Source of the DNA: Hepatocystis sp. ex Piliocolobus tephrosceles
Taxonomy: Eukaryota; Apicomplexa; Aconoidasida; Haemosporida; Plasmodiidae
Reading direction: 5' to 3'
Assembly (NCBI GenBank): GCA_902459845.2
Contig: CABPSV020000058.1
Span: forward strand, 1 to 38,005
DNA length: 38,005 nt
The notes under the pieces were generated by a model. That model ran no database searches, was not told the DNA's origin, and worked only from the letters and a program-made list of their open reading frames with translations. The position numbers and the translations under genes were made by a program. The first letter of the stretch is position 1, and the number at the start of each line of letters is the position of its first letter. Of this stretch, positions 1 through 9,886 are shown piece after piece.

Positions 1-120
1 AATAAAAAATAAATAAAAAATAAATAAAAAATAAATAAAAAATAAATAAAAAATAAATAAAAAATAAATAAAAAATAAATAAAAAATAAATAAAAAATAA
101 TTAAAAAATAAATAAAAAAT
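1..120. repeat. 11-bp tandem repeat (AAATAAAAAAT unit)
   Basis: About ten copies of an 11-bp unit of A-runs of 3 and 6 separated by single T residues start at the first base of the window, so the tract probably extends to the left. One copy near 100 carries a T insertion/substitution (AATTAAAAAAT). It is non-coding, and slippage is the likely origin. Confidence 0.85.
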
Positions 121-566
121 AAAATTAATATTTTTCCAACTTTAACAACTCAACATTTAATAGTTCAAAAAAAATAAATAATAAATATGCTTAGTAATTT
201 TTTTAGATCAAATAAAGGGTGTTTTAATTCGTGCATAAATATAATTATATTTTAATTATATCTTATTTAAACATTTTACTTTTTTTTGTTTTTTTGTGTG
301 TAGTTTTTTTTTTTTTACTATTTTGGTGAGTAACAACTGATTTGTTCTATACATATTTACATAAAATTTAAATCTCATTATATTAGACAAAAAAAAAAGT
401 GTTCAAACTGAAGTTTTTTTTTATATTTTTTAAACTCTCTTTTTTAAAATCTCTTTATTTAATTTTTTTTTTTTTTTATTTATTTCTTGCGCTTTTATTA
501 TTACTATTATTATTATTTTAATTTTTGCAATTTAAATAAAAAGTAGCATGCTAACAGTATAAACCG

Positions 567-606
<40 letters not shown>

Positions 607-695
607 TTATTTATTTATTTCGCGTGTGTAGGCTTGTTGTTTTTCTTTTTTTTTTTCATCATTTTGAATAATATAAATAATTTATCAAAAGTACA
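1..695. other. AT-rich upstream region of the first gene
   Basis: No gene is supported here. The region opens with an 11-bp tandem repeat (listed separately), then has many T-runs and a pure TA tract at about 571-601, less than 100 bases before the ATG at 696. This is typical Plasmodium promoter/5' UTR sequence. No defined transcription factor site can be called with confidence. Confidence 0.6.
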
Positions 696-1461
696 ATGGA
701 TAATGCAAAAGCTATAAAATCTCATTCCGTAAAAAGCAGTACAGCTTCAGAAGGAGACAATAATCATACATTGTTGGAAAAGCCATTAAATGATTTATTA
801 GTTAATTGTAATAATAACTGTGAAGGTAAAATTAGAAAGGATATATTTATTGAGAGAATGGGACATATATATATATATATATATACCATTACTATATTTT
901 TTTTCGAATTTGCTTAGCAACTAATAAATCTTACGCTTTATATATACATATTTTTGAGCGTGTCTATTTATTTTTATTTTTTTTATTTTTTTTGCAGATG
1001 TAATAAAACAAATTAAAGATAGCATTTTAAAGTATTCGAATACTAATGGATCAGTATATGACATTCACAAATTTTTTGATGGGGTTTTAGATGCTAATAA
1101 TTCTCAGACTATTGTAACAGAAAATATCGAAAGCGGAATTGTAAAAACGATGTTTACAAATCATGAGTAAGAACATAAATTATTATTATAAACACATAAA
1201 TTATTAAAATAATTTAATAATTTATGCTTGTTTTCAAAACGTAAAATTATGAACTATGCACAAAGTGTTTATGCGCACATTAATATAAATATATATATTT
1301 ATATGTGTATGTTAATGCACGGGGGTATATATATATGTATATATATATTTTTTTTTTTTAGGTATGTTACAATATTTTTTTTTTCTTTTTTCTCTGTTCT
1401 AATAATTTTTTTTATAACGCTTTTTATAAGGGTTTCCATCCTAAAATATAAAAGTAAATAA
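696..1461 (+). CDS. Small single-pass membrane protein, tail-anchored type, unknown function (3 exons)
   Basis: I join exons 696-825, 998-1166 and 1362-1461. The introns have donors GTAAAA (826) and GTAAGA (1167) and acceptors TTTGCAG (ends 997) and a T-run plus AG (ends 1361). Phases agree (130 + 169 + 100 = 399 nt), giving 132 residues and a TAA stop. No signal peptide is visible. The N-terminal ~100 residues are hydrophilic (Ser/Asn-rich start, then a middle part with VIKQIKDSILKY). Residues ~101-122 are one strongly hydrophobic Phe/Ile segment, followed by a short basic tail ending KYKSK. This is the layout of a tail-anchored protein with its N-terminus in the cytosol, as in ER or mitochondrial outer membrane proteins; the location is inference. 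I recognise no family. It converges on the helicase gene. Retention of either intron truncates the protein before the membrane segment. Confidence 0.72.
826..997 (+). other. Intron 1 of the tail-anchored protein gene
   Basis: This 172-nt intron starts GTAAAA and ends TTTTTTTTGCAG, with a TA microsatellite in the middle. Read-through would add an IYIYIY tract and stop at 917. The frame is kept only if it is removed (Glu codon, then a split Asp codon). Confidence 0.75.
1167..1361 (+). other. Intron 2 of the tail-anchored protein gene
   Basis: This 195-nt intron has donor GA|GTAAGA and an acceptor formed by a T-run plus AG. Removing it joins the hydrophilic domain to the membrane segment through a split Glu codon. 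Confidence 0.72.
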
Positions 1462-2628
1462 AATATAATGTCAAGAAAAGTAATAATATTTTTAAAATAA
1501 AAAAAATACAAATGAATAAATGAGTAGATTACTTTGTAGATGCGGCATATGCGCAAAAGCTATTATTTATCTATTTACTTTATTATTTATTTGTTTATTC
1601 ATTTGTTTGTTTATTTACGAGTTCATTTATTTATGTGTTCATTTATTTATTCATTTATTTACGAGTTCATTTATTTATGTTTTCATTTATTTATTCATTT
1701 ATTTACGAGTTCATTTATTTATGTGTTCATTTATTTGCCTATATAAATATTAACCTGTCCATTCTTTAATTCATTCACCCCCTTATTTGTCCTTTTATTT
1801 TTTTTCTTTCCACTAAATCACTAGACAAAAATAAAAAAAGAAAGACCCTACTAGATGAAGTAACCTAACTTTTGCTTTTACCAAGTCGAAATAAAGGATC
1901 TCTTCGACCATATATAACTGAGCACAAAATAGAAAAAAAAAAAAAAAAAAAAAAAAAAAACATTCACTTACTCACCCATTCATATTTATATTATTAATTT
2001 TTTTTTTTTTTTTTGAAGCGTTTATGCATTATGAAATGAAAAAAAAATGTCACTGTTTAAATTACATGATAATTTTAATTAATTTTTATTTCAAATAAGT
2101 TTTTTAATTTACAATGTAACATATTTGTTTAAAAACATGAAAAAAAGAATATTGTAATAAATCGTTTTTAAAATAGCTATATATATATATATATATATAT
2201 ATATGACTGCTAACTATAGTTAGGATTTATACCTATTTTAATAAATAGCTATATTTTTCATTTTTTTTTAGACGTAAACAATAAAAAAATAAAAATATTT
2301 AAAAAAAATATTCAAAAAAAATGGTTTATGTATATTAACGATGTTAAAAAAAAAAAAAAAAAAAATACTTTGATTTTTGTCAGATTTAATGTACTAAAAT
2401 AAAAGATAGAAAGCAGCGTGTGCATGCTTTTATTTTTGCATCCGTATATTTTTTGTGCGCAAGTTATATCACATATGTGCATATATTTCGTATACAACAC
2501 ATGCGCAGGTACATACTATACGTACAAGCACATGTACATATACGCTTTGAACTAACTTATATAATATACCTATCACTTATCATAAGCACGTACAAACATG
2601 ATGGAACTAGCAAAAAAAAAAAATAAGA
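1462..2628. other. Convergent intergenic region between the membrane protein and helicase genes
   Basis: Both neighbouring genes end into this gap, so it should hold two 3' UTRs and their poly(A) signals. It contains a 44-bp tandem repeat, an A28 run (1933-1960), a TA tract (about 2178-2203) and several T/A runs. A slightly less AT-rich stretch at about 1800-1925 has no convincing ORF or RNA signature. Short ORFs here are Tyr/Ile/Phe-rich products of composition. Confidence 0.6.
1619..1741. repeat. 44-bp tandem minisatellite
   Basis: A 44-bp unit beginning GAGTTCATTTATTTATGTGT and ending ATTTATTTAC is repeated about 2.7 times with one or two substitutions (GTGT/GTTT). It is built from TTTA/TTCA subunits and lies downstream of the tail-anchored protein gene. 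It opens a hydrophobic LFIYLF reading frame that I regard as spurious. Confidence 0.8.
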
Positions 2629-5600
2629 TCAAATAATCTCAATCTGTTCCAATTTATAGTTGTATACATACTTTTCTAACTCATCGAACCCATTTGTGTT
2701 ATTTTTAAATCTATTCTTTAAAATAAAAAAACATTTTTCTCTTTCTTCTTTAGGAAAAAAGTTGTTAATTAATTTTATTAACATTTCCCATATATTTGTT
2801 AATTGGTTAGTATTCATTATATCATTAAAACAAATGTTTCTTTTTCTTTTTTTATTTTCTTCTTGTCCTACATTATCAGTTTTGTCTTGTGTTACTCCTA
2901 CAATACCCTCACGTGATTCTTCCATTTCTTTCTCTTCGGGTTTCTCAAAATTTTGAACAATTAAATCAATAACTTCAGCTATAAACGTTTCATATTTATT
3001 TTCTTCATTTTTTTTTTTTGTTTGTTTTATTAATTCAAAAAACTTTGTAAACATTTGTTCGGATAAAACTTCTTTAAATGCATCCATTAACATTTTTGCA
3101 TGATCTATTTTTATATTATCACTTTTTTCTTCTTCTTGTTGGTTTTTAAAAATGCTTTTTTCATTATTTTCATCAACATATATAGTTTTTTCTTGATTTT
3201 TCCCTTGTGTTATATTTTGTATCATACTTAAAATTTTAGGTTGATTTTGCGTTTTTTTTATTGGGTTAAAAACATATTTTTTAGAATTTAAACTATTACT
3301 GTTAGTAGTATTATTATTTTTTACATTTTTTATAAAACAATCTTGAAAATTTTTACCAATTTTGCCCATTTCACTATTTTCATCATATTCGATTGTTTTA
3401 GCATTATTTGCATTGTTAGAATTAGCACCTGTATTGTTCATATTATTATTTACATTTTGTGCTGTATTCATACCTTTAAATAATTCAAAAAACTTTTCTA
3501 TGTCTCCTTGTATTTGATCTATATCACGATATACACGAAAATGGGTTCTAACCCATTTAGATATTTCTTGTATTCTGTTTTTATTTGCAAAACGAGAATC
3601 TAAAAAAAATACAGCACCATAATCATTCCTATGTCTTATTACTCTTCCAATAGATTGATTAATAGCTCTCATAGCTTCTTCATTATACCAACTAGTACCT
3701 CTTGATACATTACTACTATTTTCAGTTGGATCATTTACTTCGTGTTTAAAATTATCCAAAAATACTTTTTTAAAAATTATTTTACTATCATAAACATTAC
3801 CATAGGGTAATCCACAAATTATAACACCTCGACAACATTCGTCTTTAAAATCAATACCTTCAGATATTTTACCTCTACATACACCCATAAGTATTGCTCC
3901 TTTTTTTTTTTTTTTAATTATATTTTCATATTGGTTCAAAATATCTTTTAATTCACTTGCTTTATTAGGTTCAACAAATATAGTTTTATATGCATTTATT
4001 TTATCATATATTTTTAATTTTTTCCATATATTTACTGTTTCATACATAGATCCATAAGAAGCAAAAAATATTAATACACCATGAGGTATATAAATAATTA
4101 TGTCATAAATACAATCTCCCAACGCTCGCATATAATTTTCATTTGATCTATTTTCATACGTTGATAATAAAATTTGTTTATTATAATGTGTCATACATCC
4201 AACAAATAATTGATGCGATTTTATAACATGATCATTCTCTAATACATGTTGAAAAGAAAAATATTTTCCACCAAGTTGTTTTGAAAATGGTTCGATTGGA
4301 GATAATGTACCTGATGTAACTACAATAGAATTTGTTTTTTCTTTTAATATTCCTAATAAACTAGCTGTAGCAGAAAAACATAGTAAAGAAATATTTTTAC
4401 ACTTAGTAGTCTCATATTTATCATAAACAATTTTAGTTTTATTTTTTCCATACTTTTTCATATTATCATATACTTTATTTACATCATCACAATCGGAATA
4501 AGCAATTGCTTCTTCGTTAATATAAAGTTGAAAATATTCAATACAATTTTTTACTATATCACTAAATAAAATACCAAAACATTTACGAATAATATCGATC
4601 GCACTTATATAACGATTTACATTTTTCTGATCCAACTGTGATAGTTTAAAGTCGTTCATATATTTATTTAACATTTCAACCATAGAAGATAATACTGTAG
4701 TAAAATCTTCAAAATTATCTTTTGTTATATTAATATTATTATTAGCAAAAATATCAAATATATTTGTACCTGTATATGTTTTATGTTTTTCTTTAATTTT
4801 TAATTTATCACTTATTGCTAATTTTTCATTACTTAACCATGTTACTAAAGAATTAATACTTCTATTTAACATAAATAATTGATCAACACTTAAATTATTT
4901 TTATTATCATCATCTTTTACTTTATCTAATATAGTTAAAGTAGCTTTAATCGATTCTAAAAATAAATTTAAATCAGCATCTCTCAATTTAAACGAAACTG
5001 CATCTTCTGCAACTGATTCTATATTATGTCCTTCATCGATAATTATAATACTATTTTTTAAATTTAAGTTTAAAACTTTACGAGTACTTTCATCAAATAA
5101 ATAATTATAAGGTAATAAAATTACATGGCATTCATTTTGTATTTCTCTTGTAGCATAAAATGGACAAAATTGAATATTCTCTCCAACTGCATTACCTTTG
5201 CCCACTTCACTTAATGTTTCAACATCCATAGGAGTAGTAAAAATATGTTTAAATTTATATAAATTTTTCAAACCATTATGATAAATGCATTTTCCACTTG
5301 TTCTTGTTCTTTTACATTGATTATTTAATATAGTACCTTTATATAAATGATTTATATTATGTACACATAATTGATCACGAGATCCTAATATAGTAGTATA
5401 AAACTTATATTTTTCATGATTTTTTATAAAATAAACATTTTTTAATTCCTTTATTACTTGTTTTAATTGGCTGTGAGTTCTTGATGCATAAATTATTTTA
5501 GGGAAATCATTTTGCTGCACTCGATTTTTATTTTTATCATTACTTACATCGGTTTTAAAACCAAAACTTGTGTTTGTACTATTTTCGCTAATGTTTATAG

Positions 5601-5871
5601 ACTCATTTAAAAATTGTCCTTTTTTTTCTAAATAATCAGCCAAGTAACTTATACTTGCGCACAGTAAACATAATGTTTTTCCTGTTCCTGTTGGAGATTC
5701 TAAAATCGCATTTTCTTTTTTTTTTAATGCATTTAATACACTTAACATATAATTATATTGGCAATCATAAAGTTCATATGGAAAATAAACATCTATGTCG
5801 TTTATTGTATAACGGTGGCTCGTGTCTTCGTTTTTTACAATTTTGTAACGCTTGTGTATAGTTTTCTCCAT
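2629..5871 (-). CDS. RAD3/XPD-family Fe-S DNA helicase, RTEL1-like
   Basis: Single exon of 1080 residues starting MEKTIHKRYK. Superfamily 2 helicase motifs appear in order: Q-motif-like Gln38; Walker A PTGTGKT with Lys65; YASRTHSQ (~128-135); DEGH box (279-282, the DEAH-type Walker B); SGTLSP (~520); VCRGKISEGIDF (~664-675); QSIGRVIRH (739-747). Four cysteines (169, 186, 195, 236) lie between motifs Ia and II with the spacing of the 4Fe-4S cluster of XPD, FANCJ, CHL1 and RTEL1. LGSRDQLC, HVLENDHVI and VCRGKISEGIDF are closest to what I know of RTEL1, so this is probably a 5'-3' helicase that dismantles D-loops, R-loops or G-quadruplexes in the nucleus. After ~800 comes an Asn-rich linker, then helical segments at ~920-975 and ~1010-1075 that could be the harmonin-like domains of RTEL1. 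FANCJ or CHL1 identity is the alternative. A run of A on the mRNA encodes KKKKK near 653. Confidence 0.93.
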   Translation of the reverse strand: MEKTIHKRYKIVKNEDTSHRYTINDIDVYFPYELYDCQYNYMLSVLNALKKKENAILESPTGTGKTLCLLCASISYLADYLEKKGQFLNESINISENSTNTSFGFKTDVSNDKNKNRVQQNDFPKIIYASRTHSQLKQVIKELKNVYFIKNHEKYKFYTTILGSRDQLCVHNINHLYKGTILNNQCKRTRTSGKCIYHNGLKNLYKFKHIFTTPMDVETLSEVGKGNAVGENIQFCPFYATREIQNECHVILLPYNYLFDESTRKVLNLNLKNSIIIIDEGHNIESVAEDAVSFKLRDADLNLFLESIKATLTILDKVKDDDNKNNLSVDQLFMLNRSINSLVTWLSNEKLAISDKLKIKEKHKTYTGTNIFDIFANNNINITKDNFEDFTTVLSSMVEMLNKYMNDFKLSQLDQKNVNRYISAIDIIRKCFGILFSDIVKNCIEYFQLYINEEAIAYSDCDDVNKVYDNMKKYGKNKTKIVYDKYETTKCKNISLLCFSATASLLGILKEKTNSIVVTSGTLSPIEPFSKQLGGKYFSFQHVLENDHVIKSHQLFVGCMTHYNKQILLSTYENRSNENYMRALGDCIYDIIIYIPHGVLIFFASYGSMYETVNIWKKLKIYDKINAYKTIFVEPNKASELKDILNQYENIIKKKKKGAILMGVCRGKISEGIDFKDECCRGVIICGLPYGNVYDSKIIFKKVFLDNFKHEVNDPTENSSNVSRGTSWYNEEAMRAINQSIGRVIRHRNDYGAVFFLDSRFANKNRIQEISKWVRTHFRVYRDIDQIQGDIEKFFELFKGMNTAQNVNNNMNNTGANSNNANNAKTIEYDENSEMGKIGKNFQDCFIKNVKNNNTTNSNSLNSKKYVFNPIKKTQNQPKILSMIQNITQGKNQEKTIYVDENNEKSIFKNQQEEEKSDNIKIDHAKMLMDAFKEVLSEQMFTKFFELIKQTKKKNEENKYETFIAEVIDLIVQNFEKPEEKEMEESREGIVGVTQDKTDNVGQEENKKRKRNICFNDIMNTNQLTNIWEMLIKLINNFFPKEEREKCFFILKNRFKNNTNGFDELEKYVYNYKLEQIEII

Positions 5872-5935
5872 TTTTTTTTCTCCTTATATAATTTGTGGTT
5901 ACAGAGCATATATAAAACGTGTCTTATCGTTATTA

Positions 5936-6075
5936 TTGTTGTTGATGTTATTATTGTTGTTGATGTTGTTAATGTTGTTGATGTTGTTGATGTTGTTAAT
6001 GTTGTTGATGTTGTTGATGTTGTTAATGTTGTTAATGTTGTTAATGTTGTTGATGTTGTTGATGTTGTTGTTGTT
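5936..6075. repeat. Trinucleotide-based repeat (GTTGATGTT / GTTAATGTT)
   Basis: A tract of GTT mixed with GAT and AAT triplets begins about 65 bases upstream of the helicase ATG and lies in its 5' UTR or proximal promoter. On the + strand it opens Val/Asp or Leu/Met frames that are artefacts. On the helicase transcript strand it reads as AAC/ATC/ATT triplets. Every unit is a multiple of 3, although no coding use is likely. Confidence 0.85.
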
Positions 6076-6186
6076 TTTCTTTTTTTTTTTTTTTAGAAAC
6101 TTAAAAAACTACGGCTAAATCGAGTGAGCAGTGATAAACAAATCGTTTGTAAATATATATACATAAATGTACACAAATATATAGAC

Positions 6187-6218
<32 letters not shown>

Positions 6219-6310
6219 GTTAGAACGCGCTATTGTGCGATGACTAAGTGTGAATACGAATAAAGGAAGTCTATGTTATATAACTGTTTTGTGCATATAT
6301 ATATGAGTGT

Positions 6311-6346
<36 letters not shown>

Positions 6347-6365
6347 CAACAGAAATTAACAGAAG

Positions 6366-6399
<34 letters not shown>

Positions 6400-6857
6400 A
6401 TTTTTTTTTTATTTTTTTTTTATTCTATTGACGAAAACAGGATTGAAGTAAATATTTGCGAATGTTTTATGAAGTCACAATTCATTGATTCGTTTAGACA
6501 AAATTCAAAAATTTCAAAATACGTTTATAAGTATGTTATACCATTTAAAGGTTCTCTGATATGTGCAAAACGTATGATAATACGGGGAATATGCTTTAAT
6601 AAACATAGACATGCGCTCATAGATACATACATATATAAATGCGTAAATGCATAACTATATACAGACATACATACTATGCATTTATAATTATACCTCTTAA
6701 AAATAGTACTATTTTTTTTTTTTTTTTTTTGATATTCTTATAAACTAGTTAAAACTTAAAAAAGAAAAAAATATTTCAATACTCATTAAAAACTACTAAA
6801 TATTTAATTTAATCTTAATACTTTAATGAAGAATCGCGATAGTACGGTATTTTGTTG

Positions 6858-6891
<34 letters not shown>

Positions 6892-7292
6892 TAGCAAAGA
6901 AAAAAAAAGAATAAAATAAAAAACATAATATAGTGAGAGTAGACCAAGCAGATGTATGTGAGAAACTTATATAAAGGCTTATGTAAATAACTTTGTCTCA
7001 AGTTTAAAATAGAATACATATGTATATATATAATATATGTATAATTTTTTTTTTTTTTTTTTTTTTTTATAACTTTTATGCAAAAAAAAAAAACATGATC
7101 TACATATCATTAACACTTCCAATCTTAGAAAAACTTTCTAATTTATTGTTGATGTAGGAATTATACTTAAATTTTTTTTTTTAATGATAGTGTTCCTATT
7201 TTTCTTTAAAATTGTGAGAACATAAAAAAGTGTTTCATAGCATTAAACATGTAATTATTATATTCTAATTATAATATTAAACTTCAAAATCC

Positions 7293-7293
<1 letters not shown>

Positions 7294-7338
<45 letters not shown>
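7294..7338. repeat. T45 homopolymer
   Basis: An uninterrupted run of 45 T in the divergent intergenic region. Poly(dA:dT) tracts this long normally exclude nucleosomes in Plasmodium promoters; that role is inference. The exact length may be affected by sequencing error. Confidence 0.85.
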
Positions 7339-8266
7339 CTTCGCTCTTTTGGCCTTTATGTTTTTAAAGAAGAGTTGGAAAAGTGGGTGATAAAGGGAAT
7401 GTGTTCATGTTGATAAATTGCGTAATGTTTTAAAAGTATTAAACATTATATTATATATTAATAGTTTTTTTTTCTTTTTAATGTATAAATGTTGAATGGT
7501 ATTAAAAGTAAATAGTACTATCAAAAATGTAAAATATATTGTGTTGGTATGAATCATACCATTTATATTAGTATTAAAAAAAATTAAAAATTACCCAACA
7601 TTGCTTTTGTTTTACATTCTGTATAAATAAACAATTTTGATATTAAAACAATGTATAATTATGTATATATTTATGTATATAATTATGTATATAATTATAC
7701 TAATATGTGCTATTATATAACTTTTAAAAAATCTGGTTGTTTATTAATAAGAATGTTTTGTAGAGTGTTCTGAGTGGTAAATAGTTTTGAGTGGTAAATA
7801 ATTTTATTATCTAAGCGTTTCTTTTTCGCTATGCATATATATACAGAACTAATAACCTACGTACAGTTATTTAGGGTGATATCAGTACTATATGGTATAA
7901 TGGCTTTATCGTTTATATATTTGTTCACATAGTGTTCTGCAATAATTCATAATTAATAGATATGAATATAACATACATATGCGATATGTAAAAAAAAAAA
8001 AAAGGTTCATATATCAACACATTGGGAAAATAAATAAACAGAAGGTGCTATTATACAAAGATTGTTATTATAAGATTAATATGCAACATGTTTAGTTTAA
8101 ATTAATAAACATATTTAAAAGGGAAAAAAAAAAAAAATTCAATAAAATAAAAATGTTTATACATATATATAATATATGCATATATAATTATATTTAGAAT
8201 AAGTCCGTATATTATTCTCTTCATTGATCGAGTAAAAATATTAATTTATAAAAAAAATAAAAATAT

Positions 8267-8310
<44 letters not shown>

Positions 8311-8636
8311 TTAAAAAAAAAAAAAAAGGATACCAGCTTTACAAATTATTTTTTTTTATACTTGAAGAATTATAAATTCTCCTAAACAATATCTAAATGA
8401 TGATATGTTTTTTTTTTTTTTTTTTTTTTTCCACGTTAAGCCATTGTTCTGCTATTTCTGAAAAATTATTCGTTTATGTATTTTTTTTGGTTTTTCTTGG
8501 TATAAAAAAAAAAAAAAAAAAAAATAGCGTAAGCCCAACATCATATAACTTGTCAAAGGGACGTCTTATTTTTACATCGAATTTAAACACATTTTAAATA
8601 AAATCTGAAAAAATTTTAAGCAAAATTTAAAAAAAA

Positions 8637-8797
8637 ATTAAGCAACGTTTAAGCAACATTTAAGCAACGTTTAAGCAACATTTAAGCAACGTTTAAGCAA
8701 CATTTAAGCAACGTTTAAGCAACATTTAAGCAACGTTTAAGCAACATTTAAGCAACGTTTAAGCAACGTTTAAGCAACGTTTAAGCAACATTTAAGT
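8637..8797. repeat. 12-bp tandem repeat with 24-bp higher-order period
   Basis: The unit TTTAAGCAACG alternates with TTTAAGCAACA, giving about thirteen 12-bp copies and a 24-bp super-period for most of the tract. The last few copies are all of the G type before one final A copy. The tract ends about 75 bases before the ATG at 8871, so it probably lies in the 5' UTR or core promoter of that gene. Confidence 0.88.
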
Positions 8798-8870
8798 AAT
8801 ATTTATTGAAGTACAATTTAAACAAAAATTTATTATTTAGTATTTTAAGAAAATAATCAGATAAAATAAA

Positions 8871-9368
8871 ATGGAAGAAGCAATTGTAGAAAAAACCATT
8901 AAACAAGAAAAGAATATGAGCACGGAGGAAGTTTCAACAATAAAAGGAGAAGTTAAAACTGAACAATTTTCTTTTGAATTACTCCAAGAAATAGATAAAA
9001 TGAAAAAAAGGAATATTACATATTTTAATATTAAGAATAATAATACAACTAACCATACAAATAACAAAATAATCTATAAAAAAAAAAAAAAAACCAAAAA
9101 TGTAGATAAAACAAAAAAGTTAAAAAAATTGCTAAAAGCTGGAAGTAGATTAGAACAAAATATGATTCAAGAAATTAGTGAAAGAAGAAAAAAGAATAAA
9201 TCACAAAAAGAAAAGAAAAAAGCTAAAAAACTGGAAGGAGAAATAAAAGTAGGTAAAATGACAGTTATTAAAGATATATCAAAAATTCGAAAATGTGATA
9301 AAAAACATAAAGGGACAATATTTAAACTATCATCGGATGCTATACAAAAAATAATGAAAAATAAGTAA
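8871..9368 (+). CDS. Small, highly basic protein of unknown function
   Basis: One uninterrupted frame of 165 residues, with ATG in the usual Plasmodium context (AAAATAAAATGG). The first ~50 residues are mixed and acidic (TKQ/EE, KGEVKTEQFSFELLQEIDK). A short Asn/Thr/His linker follows. From about residue 68 the chain is Lys-rich and predicted helical (KKKKKTKNVDKTKKLKKLLK; ERRKKNKSQKEKKKAKK). The last ~40 residues are less repetitive (GKMTVIKDISKIRK, KGTIFKLSSDAIQKI), the kind of conserved end seen in small ribosome-assembly or other nucleolar proteins. I do not recognise the family. A nuclear or nucleolar, RNA-contacting role is inferred only from the charge pattern. The base composition is more balanced than its flanks, and the frame is unlikely to be chance. 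It lies in tandem with S8e, 2.6 kb upstream. Confidence 0.82.
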   Translation: MEEAIVEKTIKQEKNMSTEEVSTIKGEVKTEQFSFELLQEIDKMKKRNITYFNIKNNNTTNHTNNKIIYKKKKKTKNVDKTKKLKKLLKAGSRLEQNMIQEISERRKKNKSQKEKKKAKKLEGEIKVGKMTVIKDISKIRKCDKKHKGTIFKLSSDAIQKIMKNK

Positions 9369-9834
9369 TTTATTATTATTTTTTTTTTTTGTATTCATAC
9401 TTTTTGTCTTTATATATATGTTTTTTTTTTTTTTTTTTTTTCAAAGAAAATTTTTCTTAATTTATACTTTTTTTTATTGTTTAAACAAATCCCAAGCTAG
9501 TTTATTTATTAATAGAGATGTACATCTGTACATATGTAACAGTACTTTTATTACGCTTCCATATTTTTTTAGTGTATATATTTAAAAATGAAATACTGTT
9601 ATTATATATATATATATATATTTTGTTACATATGTACCAATACTTAAAGTTAATACTATTTATTTTTTACATATATATTTCTTTTAACTTTTTAATCTTT
9701 TGTTATTTTCCTATGCTTTATTTTAACATTAAAAGCGTTCCTACTAATATAGGTAAAAAAGTTAGAGTTCGCACACGCAGTGCATAAATAAATGTGCACA
9801 TTACAAACTAATCAAGAAAATTAATTTTTCTATC

Positions 9835-9837
<3 letters not shown>

Positions 9838-9885
<48 letters not shown>
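9838..9885. repeat. A48 homopolymer
   Basis: A run of 48 A directly followed by ACATAT-type repeats. It is the longest homopolymer in the window and likely polymorphic in length. Confidence 0.85.

Positions 9886-9886
<1 letters not shown>

Larger units (their letters stand above)
5872..8870. other. Long divergent intergenic region (helicase and 165-residue protein promoters)
   Basis: No gene is supported. The region should hold the promoters of the helicase (leftward) and of the basic protein (rightward). It contains a GTT/GAT/AAT trinucleotide repeat (5936-6075), TA tracts (about 6188-6210, 6317-6342, 6369-6395 and 8270-8304), a T45 run (7294-7338) and a 12/24-bp repeat (8637-8797). A stretch at about 6430-6620 is less AT-rich and holds a splice-flanked open segment, treated as a finding. 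The rest is A/T runs with no tRNA-like or other RNA signature that I could see. Confidence 0.55.

Noticed and set aside
1..120. Telomere or subtelomere sequence
   Set aside because: Plasmodium telomere repeats are GGGTTYA-type; this is an A/T-only 11-bp repeat and the genes nearby are housekeeping.
1520..1753. LFIYLF-rich ORFs starting MSRLLCRCGICAK
   Set aside because: Generated by the TTTA/TTCA minisatellite in a 3' flank; the short Cys-containing start is not enough to claim a gene.
5758..6118. VVDVVN / LMLLML repeat ORFs
   Set aside because: Frames through the GTT/GAT repeat upstream of the helicase; they overlap the helicase start and have no non-repeat sequence of note.
6804..7019. 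Minus-strand ORF with a poly-Phe core
   Set aside because: Built on an A-run read in reverse; no conserved-looking sequence flanks it.
8637..8797. CRISPR-like array
   Set aside because: The units are contiguous without unique spacers, and the genome is eukaryotic; it is a simple minisatellite.
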